Source: an uncultured archaeon
Lineage (GTDB): Archaea; Halobacteriota; Methanosarcinia; Methanosarcinales; Methanoperedenaceae
Length of the DNA stretch: 64,000 bases
Assembly (NCBI GenBank): GCA_902386205.1
Contig: CABMIH010000058.1
Location: forward strand, 1 to 64,000
Direction: 5' to 3'
This document shows positions 45,428-56,008 of the stretch, in pieces (positions within the stretch are counted from its first letter, which is position 1; each line of letters begins with the position of its first letter). Position numbers and translations under genes: made by a program. The notes under the pieces are model-generated. The model was not told where the DNA came from and did not search any database. It saw only the letters and a list, made by a program, of their open reading frames with translations.

Positions 45428-47206
45428 CTATGTTCTTTCATCTACTTTACTCATAATTTGCAAGATCTCTTCAGGAATTTCTTCCATATGGTTAACGAGG
45501 AGAGCTTTTATTTGAGAAACTGGCTTGCTCATACCAAGTTTCAAAAAAATTGAATCTAATTTTTCTTTTCCGTTACTCTTTGAATTCTTGATTGCAGCCT
45601 CTACTTCTCCAATAGTTTTGTTCGTTAGTTTTGAAATCGCCTCTGGTTCGATAATATAGTCCTCTATTTCTTTCTTGAGCAGGATATGAAACTCCTCTGA
45701 GGAGAAATCTTTTTTTAATTTTTTTTCTTTTTCTTCTTTTTTGTTATCGGAGTCCGCAACAATCATGAAGGGAATTTGAAGTCTTATTTTTTTAAGGAAT
45801 TTGCCAGTCTCGATGAGTTTATCAAATCCTCCTCCATTTTCATTTCCACAAGTTATGATTTTTTGTTTTTGAATATTCATTCCCTTTTTAATGAAAAATT
45901 GCTTCCAGATTTCAAAATCATCTTTTCCCTCTATCAAGAAAATGAACGAAGGGTTTCTATTATGTAATATCCAACTTTTAGGAACTCCTGCTTTTTCAAG
46001 TATTTCATCTATGTTAGTGAAATCCTTTAATTCAACTGTTTTAGTTTCACCAGCTTCTTTTATTACCACAAATAATTTATCAAAAGGCATACTATCTATA
46101 AGCACTGGGGAGTGAGTTGTTAAAATAAATTGCTTATCATCATTTATCGAAACCTCATTAATTATAGACATGAATTTGGAAATAGCATCCCCATGAAGGT
46201 GTGATTCAAGTTCCTCGATTGCTAATAAACTTCCTTTAGGAGTTGAATGAAGAAGAGTGATTAAGTATATTATTTCCTTAGTTCCAGAAGATATATGCTT
46301 CCACATAAATTCTGTATTCCCAAATGGCTCTTCAGTTATTGAAAGGAAAACATCTTGTGTACCTTCTTTTAATGGGGCACGCACCTCTATAATCCCTCCA
46401 ATTAACTCTCTGACACTCTGGTTTATTTTTTCAAAGATTTTTCTTTTTGATGATGCAAGAGTATTCAGAGTTTGAGGTAGATTTTTTGCATTTGATTGTA
46501 ATCTAAAATCTCCGCGGGCACTTCCTCCTCCAGGACTTTCTCTAATAGGGTTTAATTTTTCAAATACTCTAAAGAAATTGTAAAGCATTAATAATAACTC
46601 ATATTCTGGATTCGTTGGCCAACGTCCTCTCTGGCTACTTATAATAGAATTTGAAGGACTTCCTCCTCCTAAAGATACAAAATTACAGCTTCCTTCTTTA
46701 TAGCATTCACCAAAATTTTGAATAGCATTTAGCATATACATACCACTTTTTTCCCAAGAACCGTTAGCGTATAGAATTTCTTTTTCTCTGATATATATAA
46801 AAATTTCTTCTTTGTCTAATGAGGCTCGAACTTTATTTGATAGTTCGATTCTGTATTTTATTCTATTAGAAATGTCCTTATCAAACTCTTCAAAAGAAAC
46901 ATCCTGAAGTGATAATTTATAGAATAACGATTTTTTATCATCATATGAGAGAGAAATTTCTAAATCGAATGCTATTCTTTTTTTATTATCACTACCAAAA
47001 ACAATTTGTTCATAACCTCCCCAAGAATTTAACACTCTTTCTATATCCATTTCAGTTATTATTTCAGAAATAAACATTAGAGAATCTATTATATTTGATT
47101 TTCCAACATTATTTTTTCCTATTAGAATATTGAAATTTCCATTGAGACGCAGATCAATATTTTTAATACTTTTATAATTTTCAATATGCAATTTTTCTAT
47201 TTTCAT
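45428..47206 (-). CDS. OLD-family ATPase with TOPRIM nuclease domain
   Basis: 592 residues. ABC/SMC-type ATPase: Walker A G30KNNVGKS37, a Q-loop/central region, signature-like ISSGTKEI, and Walker B LLAIEELESHLHGD. This is followed by THSPVLID and a TOPRIM domain (FLIEGKDDFEIW and the VADSD acidic pair). This is the OLD/GajA-type architecture used in phage defence. No UvrD-like GajB partner or reverse transcriptase is beside it. It seems to stand alone, with the PIN-RPA gene 237 bases further on, separated by an MNT relic. Promoter AT-rich region at 47260-47285. Confidence 0.85.
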   Translation of the reverse strand: MKIEKLHIENYKSIKNIDLRLNGNFNILIGKNNVGKSNIIDSLMFISEIITEMDIERVLNSWGGYEQIVFGSDNKKRIAFDLEISLSYDDKKSLFYKLSLQDVSFEEFDKDISNRIKYRIELSNKVRASLDKEEIFIYIREKEILYANGSWEKSGMYMLNAIQNFGECYKEGSCNFVSLGGGSPSNSIISSQRGRWPTNPEYELLLMLYNFFRVFEKLNPIRESPGGGSARGDFRLQSNAKNLPQTLNTLASSKRKIFEKINQSVRELIGGIIEVRAPLKEGTQDVFLSITEEPFGNTEFMWKHISSGTKEIIYLITLLHSTPKGSLLAIEELESHLHGDAISKFMSIINEVSINDDKQFILTTHSPVLIDSMPFDKLFVVIKEAGETKTVELKDFTNIDEILEKAGVPKSWILHNRNPSFIFLIEGKDDFEIWKQFFIKKGMNIQKQKIITCGNENGGGFDKLIETGKFLKKIRLQIPFMIVADSDNKKEEKEKKLKKDFSSEEFHILLKKEIEDYIIEPEAISKLTNKTIGEVEAAIKNSKSNGKEKLDSIFLKLGMSKPVSQIKALLVNHMEEIPEEILQIMSKVDERT

Positions 47207-47396
47207 ATTAATTACTTGTTAAAATTGACTGCTAACATATTATCTTTTGCTATCCATAGATATGGATAAAAATATTTATATAGTTTTGCATTAAAATACT
47301 TTTTGGCATTGACAAGTTACAACATTGGAGGAAAAGGTCAATCAGCTCACGAAGATAGGTCTCTAAAACTAAAAAGTGGGGCACTATTGTGCCCTC

Positions 47397-48005
47397 TCAC
47401 TTCGCCAGCGACCCAATCGCCTGCGCCACCATCGCCTTATAAGCATCCACATTCGTAGCGTAATGCTCCCTCGCTTTCACAGCATCAGGATTATCACCCT
47501 TCAGCCTCTCAAGCCTCGCCATCGTATGCTTTGCAGTATCCACGACCCACCTGTCGCGGGTTGCAGCATCCACTATCTGGAGCGACTCAGCCCTGATGGA
47601 TGTCAAAACATTCCCTTCTTTCGTGGTATATGTGCTCGGCTTCCCGATGACCGCGATGAACTCTGGCGGCGTTGTTTTCGCAAGCACCTGCGCGGCCTCT
47701 GGCTGGTATTGTCCTGCCGATACGAAGAACGCGCCTGTGGGGTCAACGATGCGCCCGCGCCAGAACTGCGCCTCAGTTCCAATGTCTTCTGTTTCCGTGA
47801 GAGTACCTACCACGAAGATGCGGTTGACCTTCACACCTGTGGGAGTGAGCAGGTACGATGGGGAATACTGGTCCTGCCCTTCCTTTGCCTGGAGGTTTGA
47901 CTCCCGGAACTCTGCAGCGAAAACGCGATGCGCCACTTCACGCACATACCCGCCTTCAGACTTTGGGAATTCGGATGTCCTTTTTGCATTCAAATTTCCG
48001 GCCAT
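47397..48005 (-). CDS. rpap: RPA-associated protein (RPAP, COG3390-like)
   Basis: 202 residues with an OB-like central region (VNRIFVVGTLTETEDIG, WRGRIVDPTGAFFVSAGQYQP). It lies two bases after rpa on the same strand, the arrangement seen in haloarchaea and Methanosarcinales. It is thought to support RPA in DNA repair and replication. Not catalytic. Confidence 0.85.
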   Translation of the reverse strand: MAGNLNAKRTSEFPKSEGGYVREVAHRVFAAEFRESNLQAKEGQDQYSPSYLLTPTGVKVNRIFVVGTLTETEDIGTEAQFWRGRIVDPTGAFFVSAGQYQPEAAQVLAKTTPPEFIAVIGKPSTYTTKEGNVLTSIRAESLQIVDAATRDRWVVDTAKHTMARLERLKGDNPDAVKAREHYATNVDAYKAMVAQAIGSLAK

Positions 48006-48007
48006 GT

Positions 48008-48940
48008 TCAGGCCTCCTGTGCGACAGGGGTTGCAAGCAGCTTCTTTATATCCTCATCTATCGGCCTTATATCCTGCTTGATTGTCTCCACGAGTATGAA
48101 CCTGTCCAGTTTCGCACCCGATACCACAAAGTACCTGCCAACGAGCCTGTTCTTTATCAGGTCAAGCACAACTGCCTGGTCAAGGGCTTCTGTCGCCATC
48201 TCCTTGGCTTTCTCAAGCGTGATGCCGATGAGTGCTTCCGTGCCCTCCCTGTTCAGCAAAATGTCCTGGACTTTTTCCCCGTCGTCCAGCACGGCCTTTA
48301 TACGCAGGTCGTAGGTCCCTTCCACCTTTCCATGTTCGCCGCATGCGCCTTTTATAAGCGCCCTGTTGCATTCGGGACACCGCTTTATCAATCCTGAACC
48401 GCTCTGGATATCAACTATCGCGCCGCTGAACTCTACAGGCGTTGAGCCTACCTCGATGTCCTCTTTCAGAGGTATTATCTCACTTGTCCTGTTGAGCTTG
48501 ATGCTGAACTGCCCCTGCCATTCGGAAGTGGTGACGTTCTTGAATAAGTAGCTTTTACCTTCCTCAACAGACGGAAGTCCGGCTTTTGCCCATTTCGTGA
48601 ATTTTATTGTCCCGGATTCATCGCCCAGCAACCCGGCCTGCGCTATGGACTCCTGGTTGCTTTCCCACAACTGGACGATCTTGCCGCGAAGCGTCACCCA
48701 TCTCCCATCTTCCTTGATTTCAGATGCCTTTACCTGCGGTGTTTCGCGCTTTTCAAAAAACTCCGTCCTCGGGATATTATGCACCTTTAAAAAATAGTTA
48801 ATTACGTTCCTGCGGGCTTCTTCAGGCGGGACCTTGAATTTATTTATCAACTGGTCCAACCGTGTTTCTATTTCAGTCTGCTGTACTTTAACGCCCAGTT
48901 CGCAAAATCGGGCTTCTATCTTTGTTGCTATTTCTTTCAT
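48008..48940 (-). CDS. rpa: Replication protein A (single-strand DNA-binding)
   Basis: 310 residues from ATG 48940, which has GAGG just upstream; the open frame extends further but without support. A helical N-terminal part is followed by OB fold one (VTLRGKIVQLWES, IKFTKW) and OB fold two, then a zinc ribbon C188-x2-C191-x8-C200-x2-H203 and C-terminal OB parts (AKEMATEALDQAVVLD). Binds single-stranded DNA in replication and repair. Its C-terminal domain is duplicated in the PIN fusion at 44183. Confidence 0.92.
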   Translation of the reverse strand: MKEIATKIEARFCELGVKVQQTEIETRLDQLINKFKVPPEEARRNVINYFLKVHNIPRTEFFEKRETPQVKASEIKEDGRWVTLRGKIVQLWESNQESIAQAGLLGDESGTIKFTKWAKAGLPSVEEGKSYLFKNVTTSEWQGQFSIKLNRTSEIIPLKEDIEVGSTPVEFSGAIVDIQSGSGLIKRCPECNRALIKGACGEHGKVEGTYDLRIKAVLDDGEKVQDILLNREGTEALIGITLEKAKEMATEALDQAVVLDLIKNRLVGRYFVVSGAKLDRFILVETIKQDIRPIDEDIKKLLATPVAQEA

Positions 48941-49163
48941 ATCTTTCCTCAAGCCTCCAGTTTGTTTTTTTTTTAATTTGAGAGGCAAGACTACACTTGA
49001 ATTTACGAGCACATAAAGGTTATGAGAGCGGGGCGAAAGTAATATCCTGAAATTGCCTCCGGGCCAAAGCGATAATAAGATTACATAAGATAAACCAGTG
49101 TAACATTACGAGAGCGATAGACACTCATAACACATAAATACTATTAATTCACTATATTAATTC

Positions 49164-49412
49164 ATGAATGAAACAACAACATTGACGCTAAAATTCAAGG
49201 GGATAGAAGCGACTCTTCTTAAACAGATGGTGGATCTGGGTTTATTCAACACAAAATCCGAGGCGATAAGAGCTGCTTTAATAAAATATGCGATAGATCT
49301 TAACCTGCTTGACCGGAAAACAGTATGGAAAGAGATACAGGCATATAAAAAGAGAAAAGTCAGTCCTGAACAGCTGGCAATAGATATCCAGGGCATAAGA
49401 GATGAAGCTTAG
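49164..49412 (+). CDS. vapB: VapB-like ribbon-helix-helix antitoxin
   Basis: 82 residues. LTLKFKGIEATLLKQMVDLG then FNTKSEAIRAALIKYA is a ribbon-helix-helix DNA-binding domain; the C-terminal helix (EQLAIDIQGIRDE) would bind the toxin. Overlaps the PIN gene by 11 bases. A TATA-like ATAAATACTATT at about 49133 gives a promoter it would itself repress. Confidence 0.85.
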   Translation: MNETTTLTLKFKGIEATLLKQMVDLGLFNTKSEAIRAALIKYAIDLNLLDRKTVWKEIQAYKKRKVSPEQLAIDIQGIRDEA

Positions 49413-49827
49413 GATTTTTATTGACACGAATGTTTTTATATATTCATTTGAATTCCCTGACTCAAATTCCGGAACCATCATCGAATTGCTTAACGATGAA
49501 AAAATTGAAGTTGTTATTTCAGAGCGGGTGGTAAAAGAGGTATATCGCTATTTCAAGAAATATTATGATAAAGCCGTTGCGGATAGCTTCAGGAAATACC
49601 TCTACGAAGCCTGCAAGATAATACGTGCCAGTGAAGTAGGGGATGCCTTAAGCAAATACAGCGGGCAGATAAAGGAAAAAGACCTTGAGCAACTGACGGC
49701 TGTGAGGGAATATGGAATTAAGTACCTTATAAGCCTTGACAGGGATTTTGAGGGGCAGGAAGAATACAGGACGCCAAAGGAGTTTATGATTTTTGCTTGT
49801 GGTAATGCTAAAAATTGCGATTTTTAA
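49402..49827 (+). CDS. vapC: PIN-domain VapC-type toxin
   Basis: 141 residues. PIN RNase acidic residues: D8 in IFIDTNVF, E in VVKEVYRYF, D in KEKDLEQLTAV and D in SLDRDFEG. Typical VapC length, translationally coupled to the RHH antitoxin. It looks intact. Confidence 0.88.
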   Translation: MKLRIFIDTNVFIYSFEFPDSNSGTIIELLNDEKIEVVISERVVKEVYRYFKKYYDKAVADSFRKYLYEACKIIRASEVGDALSKYSGQIKEKDLEQLTAVREYGIKYLISLDRDFEGQEEYRTPKEFMIFACGNAKNCDF

Positions 49828-49888
49828 AAAAGCAGCATAAACATTATCATCCATCAAAACCTCATACCGAAAATGCAGGTGAACCCAT

Positions 49889-50821
49889 ATGCCAAAAATC
49901 ACTGTCATCGGCGCAGGAGCGGTTGGCGCAACCGCAGCGCAGAGAATAGCGGAAAAAGAACTCGGCGATGTAATCCTCACAGATATAGTTGAGGGGCTGC
50001 CTCAGGGCAAAGCCCTTGACCTCATGGAAGCGGGACCCCTATTCGGCTACGACTCGAAAATAACAGGCACTAACGATTATAAGGACATTGAAGGCTCAGA
50101 TGTTGTCGTCATCACGGCCGGGATAGCAAGAAAACCCGGAATGACCCGTGAGGACTTGTTAAAGATAAATGCAAAAATCATCAAAGAGGTTTCTCAGAAC
50201 ATAACGAAATATGCGCCTGATTCTATAATCATCACAGTCACAAATCCGCTTGATATAATGACGTATGTCACTATGAAAACCACAAATTTCGAATCAAGAC
50301 GTGTGTTCGGCATGAGCGGGGTACTTGATTCCGGACGGTTTGCCGCGTTCATCGCCATGGAGCTTGGATGCTCTGTGCGTGACATCAGCGCAATGGTGCT
50401 CGGTGGACATGGCGACACAATGGTTCCCTTGCCGCGCTTTACAACGGTACAGGGTGTTCCTATTACAGAGCTAATGCCACAATCCGCAATCCAGCGCCTT
50501 GTTGAAAGGACTGTCAACGGCGGGGCCGAGATTGTAGATCTCCTGAAAACCGGAAGTGCCTTCTATGCGCCTTCAGCTGCGGTGACGAACATGATAGAGG
50601 CTGTGGTGAAGGATACAAAGCGTGTGCTCCCCGTGTGCGCCTGGCTTAACGGTGAGTACGGTAAGAAGGACATCTACCTCGGAGTTCCGGTAAAGCTTGG
50701 GAAACGCGGTGTGGAAGAGATAATTGAACTTAAACTGAACACCGATGAGAAAAAAGCGCTTGATAGATCTGCCGGGGCGGTTAGCTCGGGAATTGATTCA
50801 CTTAACGCGTTGGGGATATAG
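49889..50821 (+). CDS. mdh: Malate dehydrogenase
   Basis: 310 residues, LDH/MDH superfamily. GAGAVGATAAQRIA binds NAD, and the Asp of LTDIVEG favours NAD over NADP. Substrate arginines are in GIARKPGMTR and NPLDIMTYV; the catalytic His is in GGHGDTMVP. The family's MDH-type loop (RKPGMTR) separates it from LDH. With sucCD it supports a partial TCA route. ATG 49889; monocistronic. Confidence 0.93.
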   Translation: MPKITVIGAGAVGATAAQRIAEKELGDVILTDIVEGLPQGKALDLMEAGPLFGYDSKITGTNDYKDIEGSDVVVITAGIARKPGMTREDLLKINAKIIKEVSQNITKYAPDSIIITVTNPLDIMTYVTMKTTNFESRRVFGMSGVLDSGRFAAFIAMELGCSVRDISAMVLGGHGDTMVPLPRFTTVQGVPITELMPQSAIQRLVERTVNGGAEIVDLLKTGSAFYAPSAAVTNMIEAVVKDTKRVLPVCAWLNGEYGKKDIYLGVPVKLGKRGVEEIIELKLNTDEKKALDRSAGAVSSGIDSLNALGI

Positions 50822-50901
50822 TCCGAAAAGAGAAATGATTGAACATAGCGAAAAATAAACCAGATAGAATTTTATAGTATAAATCTATAAAATAATTGAT
50901 T

Positions 50902-51303
50902 ATGACATACATGCCATATAAGTCTGGAAAAGCTCTGCTGTATGCTGTTCTGATATGGCTTTTCGGTTTTATCTGGGGAACTATCGTTTTCATGACCCCG
51001 GCATTAATGAATATCCAGACAGTTCCCTATATCTCGAAATACCCGGCTGTCAGCTTTCCTCTCATAGCGGCATATTTTATTATCCTGTTCATCCTTGCCG
51101 GAAAATATCTTGGGGATACTGATAAAAAGGCCGCTGAAGGGCTAAAGCTGGGCGTGTCGATTTTTCTTGTGAATATCATCCTTGATGCCCTTGTCTATTA
51201 TATTTTATTCCAGGGCTCAGATTATTTTGCTTACTTTTCAATCTGGTTTTTCTACATGATGTCAATTATTTTTCCCTGGTTATTAGGAAGGCGGCTTGAA
51301 TGA
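50902..51303 (+). CDS. Small membrane protein with four helices
   Basis: 133 residues from ATG 50902 (an upstream in-frame TTG is less likely). Four hydrophobic helices near 12-32, 50-70, 85-108 and 112-130, ending in GRRLE. Overlaps the next gene by four bases (ATGA). No recognised family, no charged motif of a transporter. Role unknown. Confidence 0.7.
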   Translation: MTYMPYKSGKALLYAVLIWLFGFIWGTIVFMTPALMNIQTVPYISKYPAVSFPLIAAYFIILFILAGKYLGDTDKKAAEGLKLGVSIFLVNIILDALVYYILFQGSDYFAYFSIWFFYMMSIIFPWLLGRRLE

Positions 51304-52139
51304 ACACCATGATGAATAAGAACCTGTTAATTTCCAGTGGCGATATTAAGGTGGATGGGCTCAGTATCCACTATGTAAGGGCCGGAAAAGGTGAACCGGT
51401 TTTGCTCCTGCACGACTGGCCGACATCTTCGTATCTCTGGCGCAACATTATAGAACCACTTGCAAGAACAAGACTGGTCATAGCACCCGACCTTCCTGGC
51501 TTTGGCTCATCCGATAAACCGCCCGAAGCTCCTTATTCCCTTGATTACCAGGTTAAAATGCTCGACGACTTTCTTCGCAACATGAATGTCGGGAGGATTG
51601 ATCTGGTAGTACATGACCTTGGAGGACCGATTGGGCTGTTATGGGCCTTGAGGAATCCTTCGAAAGTGAACAGGCTGGTCATCCTGAACACATTCGTCCA
51701 CCCTCAGCTTTCCTTTCTTGAGAAACTTGTATTTCTTACTGTGAAGATCCCTGTTATAAGGGACTGGGTCGCAAGCCCCGCCGGCATCTCGGTCACGATG
51801 AAATGGGGCGTTGAAAATAAGAAAAAAATGACCAGTGAAGTGATCTCTGCCTATCAGGCTCCATTCACGACCCCCAGGACAAGACAGGTTCTAATCAAAA
51901 CACTGGCAGCAATCGATGTAAACGAATTGGAGGAAATAATGCAGAAACTCCCGGAAATGGATGTCCCGATCCGTATCATATTTGGTGAGAAAGATATGCT
52001 TCTCGCAAAAGAGATGCGAAGACTGGCAGGAGAACTTCCGAAGGCTCAAGTAACGTCAATCCCGGACTGCGGGCATTTCCTGCAGGAGGACATCCCGGGA
52101 AGACTGAGTGAACTCATTTCTGAGTTCTTAAATAAGTGA
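51300..52139 (+). CDS. Alpha/beta hydrolase with Asp nucleophile (dehalogenase/epoxide-hydrolase type)
   Basis: 279 residues. Oxyanion motif LLLHDWPTSSYLWRN and nucleophile elbow VVHDLGGPIG with Asp in place of Ser. That is the haloalkane dehalogenase/epoxide hydrolase type rather than an esterase. The catalytic His is in DCGHFLQED. Coupled to the membrane protein by ATGA. Start could be ATG 51300, 51309 or 51312. The natural substrate cannot be told. Confidence 0.8.
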   Translation: MNTMMNKNLLISSGDIKVDGLSIHYVRAGKGEPVLLLHDWPTSSYLWRNIIEPLARTRLVIAPDLPGFGSSDKPPEAPYSLDYQVKMLDDFLRNMNVGRIDLVVHDLGGPIGLLWALRNPSKVNRLVILNTFVHPQLSFLEKLVFLTVKIPVIRDWVASPAGISVTMKWGVENKKKMTSEVISAYQAPFTTPRTRQVLIKTLAAIDVNELEEIMQKLPEMDVPIRIIFGEKDMLLAKEMRRLAGELPKAQVTSIPDCGHFLQEDIPGRLSELISEFLNK

Positions 52140-52222
52140 ATATCTGAGGAAAAGGAAGATGAGTTTCTGGCAAGAGATAAAGATGCAAGAATGTATTATC
52201 ATTAAACAGGAGAAGACCAGGA

Positions 52223-53002
52223 ATGGATATAAGATTCTACCATATTGATGCATTCACAAACCACGTCTTCGCCGGGAACCCGGCAGGAGTATGCTTTCTT
52301 GAAAAATGGGTGGACGGCGCCATACTCCAGTCCATAGCAGAAGAGAACAATCTACCTGAAACAGCTTTCCTTGTGCAGGCAGGCGACCACTACGAGTTGC
52401 GGTGGTTCACGCCCAGGGTGGAAATAGATCTCTGCGGGCATGCGACACTTGCAAGCGCTTTTGCAGTGTTCGAGTATGTAAATCCCAGGGCAGGACGGGT
52501 AGATTTTGAGACAAAAAGCGGAAGACTGTCAGTGGTGCGCAGGGGGGATCTTCTTATCATGGATTTTCCCACCAGGCGGCCTGAACCTTACCCGCCGCCT
52601 GACAATATAGATAAGATATTAGGAATTCCCCCTTCAGAGACACTCCGGTCAAGAGACCTGCTCGTAGTGTATGAGGAAGAAGAGCAGGTCCGCAGACTCA
52701 AGCCCGATATGGCAGGAGTGGCTTCCCTGGATTGCTTTGCCGTTATTGTCACAGCGCCGGGTGAGAACTGCGATTTCGTTTCGCGGTTTTTCGCCCCGGG
52801 TGCAGGCATCCCTGAAGACCCGGTTACAGGTTCTTCCCACTGCACGCTGATACCTTACTGGTCAGAGCGCCTCCGGAAAAAGGAATTGCATGCTTTCCAG
52901 CTCTCAGAGAGAGGAGGGGAATTATTCTGCGAAGACTGGGGTGAACGGGTAGCTATCGGGGGCAGGGCGGTCACGTACCTCTCTGGAACGATGAAGATAT
53001 GA
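52223..53002 (+). CDS. PhzF-family isomerase
   Basis: 259 residues. DAFTNHVFAGNPAGVC and the catalytic Glu46 in NNLPETAFL are typical of PhzF-like isomerases/epimerases, as are DLCGHATLASA and DPVTGSSHCTLIPYW. No phenazine genes are nearby, so a small-molecule isomerase of unknown substrate is a better description. ATG 52223 follows AGGAGA. Confidence 0.88.
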   Translation: MDIRFYHIDAFTNHVFAGNPAGVCFLEKWVDGAILQSIAEENNLPETAFLVQAGDHYELRWFTPRVEIDLCGHATLASAFAVFEYVNPRAGRVDFETKSGRLSVVRRGDLLIMDFPTRRPEPYPPPDNIDKILGIPPSETLRSRDLLVVYEEEEQVRRLKPDMAGVASLDCFAVIVTAPGENCDFVSRFFAPGAGIPEDPVTGSSHCTLIPYWSERLRKKELHAFQLSERGGELFCEDWGERVAIGGRAVTYLSGTMKI

Positions 53003-53090
53003 AATGCCGAACAAGTTCAAGCATATTATAAAGGTTTAGCATAATGTTTTAACCATCACATACCAATATTATGCACAACACATACTTTTC

Positions 53091-55904
53091 ATGTCAACAG
53101 ATAAAATCATCATTAAAGGCGCGCGTGTCCACAACCTCAAGAATATCGACCTTGAACTTCCAAGGAATAAATTGATAGTAATAACCGGGCTGTCGGGTTC
53201 AGGAAAATCCTCCCTTGCGTTCGATACGCTCTATGCCGAAGGCCAGCGCAGGTACGTCGAGTCATTATCGGCATACGCCCGCCAGTTCCTGGGTCAGATG
53301 GACAAGCCCGATGTTGAGTACATCGAAGGTCTCTCGCCCGCAATATCAATAGAACAGAAATCCACGAGCAAGAATCCGCGCTCGACAGTGGGCACTGTTA
53401 CTGAGATATACGATTACCTGCGCCTTCTATATGCCAGGATAGGAAGACAGCACTGCCCGAACTGCGGGAGTGAAATTGCCCCTCAAACAGTAGAACAGAT
53501 AGTACAGAGGCTTATGACCCTTCCTGAAGCCACGAAACTCCATATACTTGCACCTCTTGCCAGGCAGAGGAAAGGGGAATACAAGCAAATGTTTGAAGAC
53601 CTTGCAAGCTCAGGCTTTGCCCGCGTCCGCATAGACGGAAGTATGCACGAACTCTCAGGAGAGATCGTTCTTAACAAGCAGCAAAAACACGATATTGATG
53701 TTGTTGTTGACCGCCTTGTAATAAAAGCAGGAATAGAGGAAAGGCTTGCGGATTCTGTGGCAACGGCGCTGAAAGAAGGAAAGGGCATCGTGGTGGTTGA
53801 GGTTCTTGAGGGCAAAGAACTCCTCTTTAGCGAGCATGCCGCATGCACGAAATGCGGGATAAGTTTTGAACCGCTTGAACCCAATATGTTCTCTTTCAAC
53901 AGCCCCAGGGGCGCATGCCCGGCCTGCCAGGGCCTGGGGAGCACGATGGAATTCGACCCTGATCTTATAGTTCCTGATAAAAGCAAATCCCTGGCCAAGG
54001 GCGCCATTGAACCGTGGGGATATGAACACGGATATTATTACCAGATGCTTACATCTGTGGCAAAACACTATGGTTTTTCACTTGACACACCCTTTTCTGA
54101 ATTGAAACCCGAACATGTGGATGTTCTGCTTCATGGGAGCAGCGAAGAAATCCATTTCAGGTATGTGCCCAGAGAACGTGACGGGCTCTGGGAGCACTGG
54201 AGCACTTTCGAAGGGGTGATACCCCACCTGGCAAGGAAGTACAGGGAGTCGCAGTCTGAAGAAGCGCGCGAGAAAATCCAGCAGTATATGAGCATCAAAC
54301 CCTGCACCGTGTGCAATGGAGAGCGCTTAAAACCCTCAAGTCTCGCGGTCACTGTTGCGGATAAATCCATCATCGCCACAACCCGCCTATCCGTGAAAAA
54401 AGCATTGGAGTTCCTTCTTGGTCTTACTTTTACCGAGAAAGAAGCAATAATCTCAAAGCCTATTATGAAAGAGCTGCGGGCGCGCCTGGGTTTCCTGATG
54501 GATGTTGGTCTTGATTACCTGACGCTTGACAGGGCGGCAGGTACGCTTTCTGGAGGTGAAAGCCAGAGGATAAGGCTTGCCACGCAGATAGGCTCAAGCC
54601 TAGTCGGTGTGCTTTACATACTGGATGAGCCAAGCATCGGTCTCCACCAGCGGGATAACGGGAGGCTGATAAACATGCTGACCCAGCTTCGAGACCTTGG
54701 CAATACGGTGATAGTCGTCGAGCACGATGAAGAGATGATAAGGAGCGCGGATTTTATCGTGGACATGGGGCCCGGCGCCGGAGTTCATGGCGGCGAGGTC
54801 GTTGTTACAGGAAGCCAGGATGATGTCGTCAAATGCGATAAATCGCTCACAGGGGAATATCTGAGCCATAAAAGGATAATCCCTGTCCCGCCGAAGCGAA
54901 GAAAGCCGAAGGGCAAAATAACGATAGTTGGGGCAGGTGAAAATAACCTGAAACAGATAGATGTCGGTATACCCCTCGGGGTGATGACAGCGGTCACAGG
55001 AGTATCGGGATCAGGAAAGAGCACCCTTGTTAACGATATTCTTTATAAGTCGCTTGCGCAGAAGTTCTACCATGCAAAAGAGAAGCCTGGGAAGCACAGG
55101 GGCATGATCGGCACCGAAAACATTGATAAGATAATAATAATAGACCAGTCCCCGATCGGCAGGACGCCGCGATCAAATCCTGCCACTTACACCGGGGTTT
55201 TCACGCCTATCAGGGATATCTTCGCCCGGCTTCCGCAGGCAAAGGCGCGCGGCTACATGCCCGGGCGCTTCAGTTTCAATGTAAAGGGAGGAAGGTGCGA
55301 AGCCTGCAAAGGGGACGGGATAATTACTATTGAGATGCATTTCCTCCCCGATGTTTACGTCCCGTGCGAGGTTTGCCACGGGAAACGCTTTAACAGCGAG
55401 ACCCTCGAGATCACATATAAAGGAAAAAATATCGCGCAGGTTCTTGATATGACAGTGGAAGAAGCGCTCCTCTTCTTTGAGAATATTCCCAGGATCAAAC
55501 GCCAGCTCAAGACGCTATTTGATGTCGGGCTCGGCTATATCAGGCTCGGCCAGCCGGCGACCACGCTTTCAGGAGGAGAGGCACAGCGTATCAAGCTCTC
55601 TACTGAGCTGAGTAAGAGAAGCACGGGAAAAACGCTTTACATACTTGATGAGCCGACCACGGGGTTGCATTTTGCCGATATACAAAAATTGCTTGATATG
55701 CTCTCCCTGCTTGTTGATACAGGCAACAGTGTGGTAGTGATAGAGCACAATCTTGATGTCATAAAAGTCGCAGACCACATAATAGACCTGGGCCCGGAGG
55801 GTGGGGATAACGGGGGAAGGATAATCGCTGAAGGGACTCCGGAAAAGGTGGCGAGGATAGAGGGGTCTTATACGGGATATTATTTGAAGAAGGTGCTGGG
55901 TTAA
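53091..55904 (+). CDS. uvrA: Excinuclease ABC subunit A
   Basis: 937-residue damage-sensing ATPase of nucleotide excision repair. First Walker [21 protein letters not shown], UvrB-binding and zinc cysteines ([23 protein letters not shown]), [14 protein letters not shown] and [11 protein letters not shown]. Second half: [15 protein letters not shown], the zinc finger CEACKGDG...[24 protein letters not shown] and [11 protein letters not shown]. Bacterial-type repair gene shared by many Methanosarcinales; uvrB and uvrC are outside the window. Monocistronic. Confidence 0.95.
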   Translation: MSTDKIIIKGARVHNLKNIDLELPRNKLIVITGLSGSGKSSLAFDTLYAEGQRRYVESLSAYARQFLGQMDKPDVEYIEGLSPAISIEQKSTSKNPRSTVGTVTEIYDYLRLLYARIGRQHCPNCGSEIAPQTVEQIVQRLMTLPEATKLHILAPLARQRKGEYKQMFEDLASSGFARVRIDGSMHELSGEIVLNKQQKHDIDVVVDRLVIKAGIEERLADSVATALKEGKGIVVVEVLEGKELLFSEHAACTKCGISFEPLEPNMFSFNSPRGACPACQGLGSTMEFDPDLIVPDKSKSLAKGAIEPWGYEHGYYYQMLTSVAKHYGFSLDTPFSELKPEHVDVLLHGSSEEIHFRYVPRERDGLWEHWSTFEGVIPHLARKYRESQSEEAREKIQQYMSIKPCTVCNGERLKPSSLAVTVADKSIIATTRLSVKKALEFLLGLTFTEKEAIISKPIMKELRARLGFLMDVGLDYLTLDRAAGTLSGGESQRIRLATQIGSSLVGVLYILDEPSIGLHQRDNGRLINMLTQLRDLGNTVIVVEHDEEMIRSADFIVDMGPGAGVHGGEVVVTGSQDDVVKCDKSLTGEYLSHKRIIPVPPKRRKPKGKITIVGAGENNLKQIDVGIPLGVMTAVTGVSGSGKSTLVNDILYKSLAQKFYHAKEKPGKHRGMIGTENIDKIIIIDQSPIGRTPRSNPATYTGVFTPIRDIFARLPQAKARGYMPGRFSFNVKGGRCEACKGDGIITIEMHFLPDVYVPCEVCHGKRFNSETLEITYKGKNIAQVLDMTVEEALLFFENIPRIKRQLKTLFDVGLGYIRLGQPATTLSGGEAQRIKLSTELSKRSTGKTLYILDEPTTGLHFADIQKLLDMLSLLVDTGNSVVVIEHNLDVIKVADHIIDLGPEGGDNGGRIIAEGTPEKVARIEGSYTGYYLKKVLG

Positions 55905-56008
55905 TCATAAACTCGGCGATTCTCGCTCCAAAACAGTCGGTGTACAGTTGAAATGGATGATCGAGGTTAACGATAATTATTTAAGTATGAGCCGCCAAAA
56001 AGAATAAT

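Noticed and set aside
47376-48397. Plus-strand frames opposite rpap/rpa
   Set aside because: Antisense shadows of the RPA operon with no domain signature.
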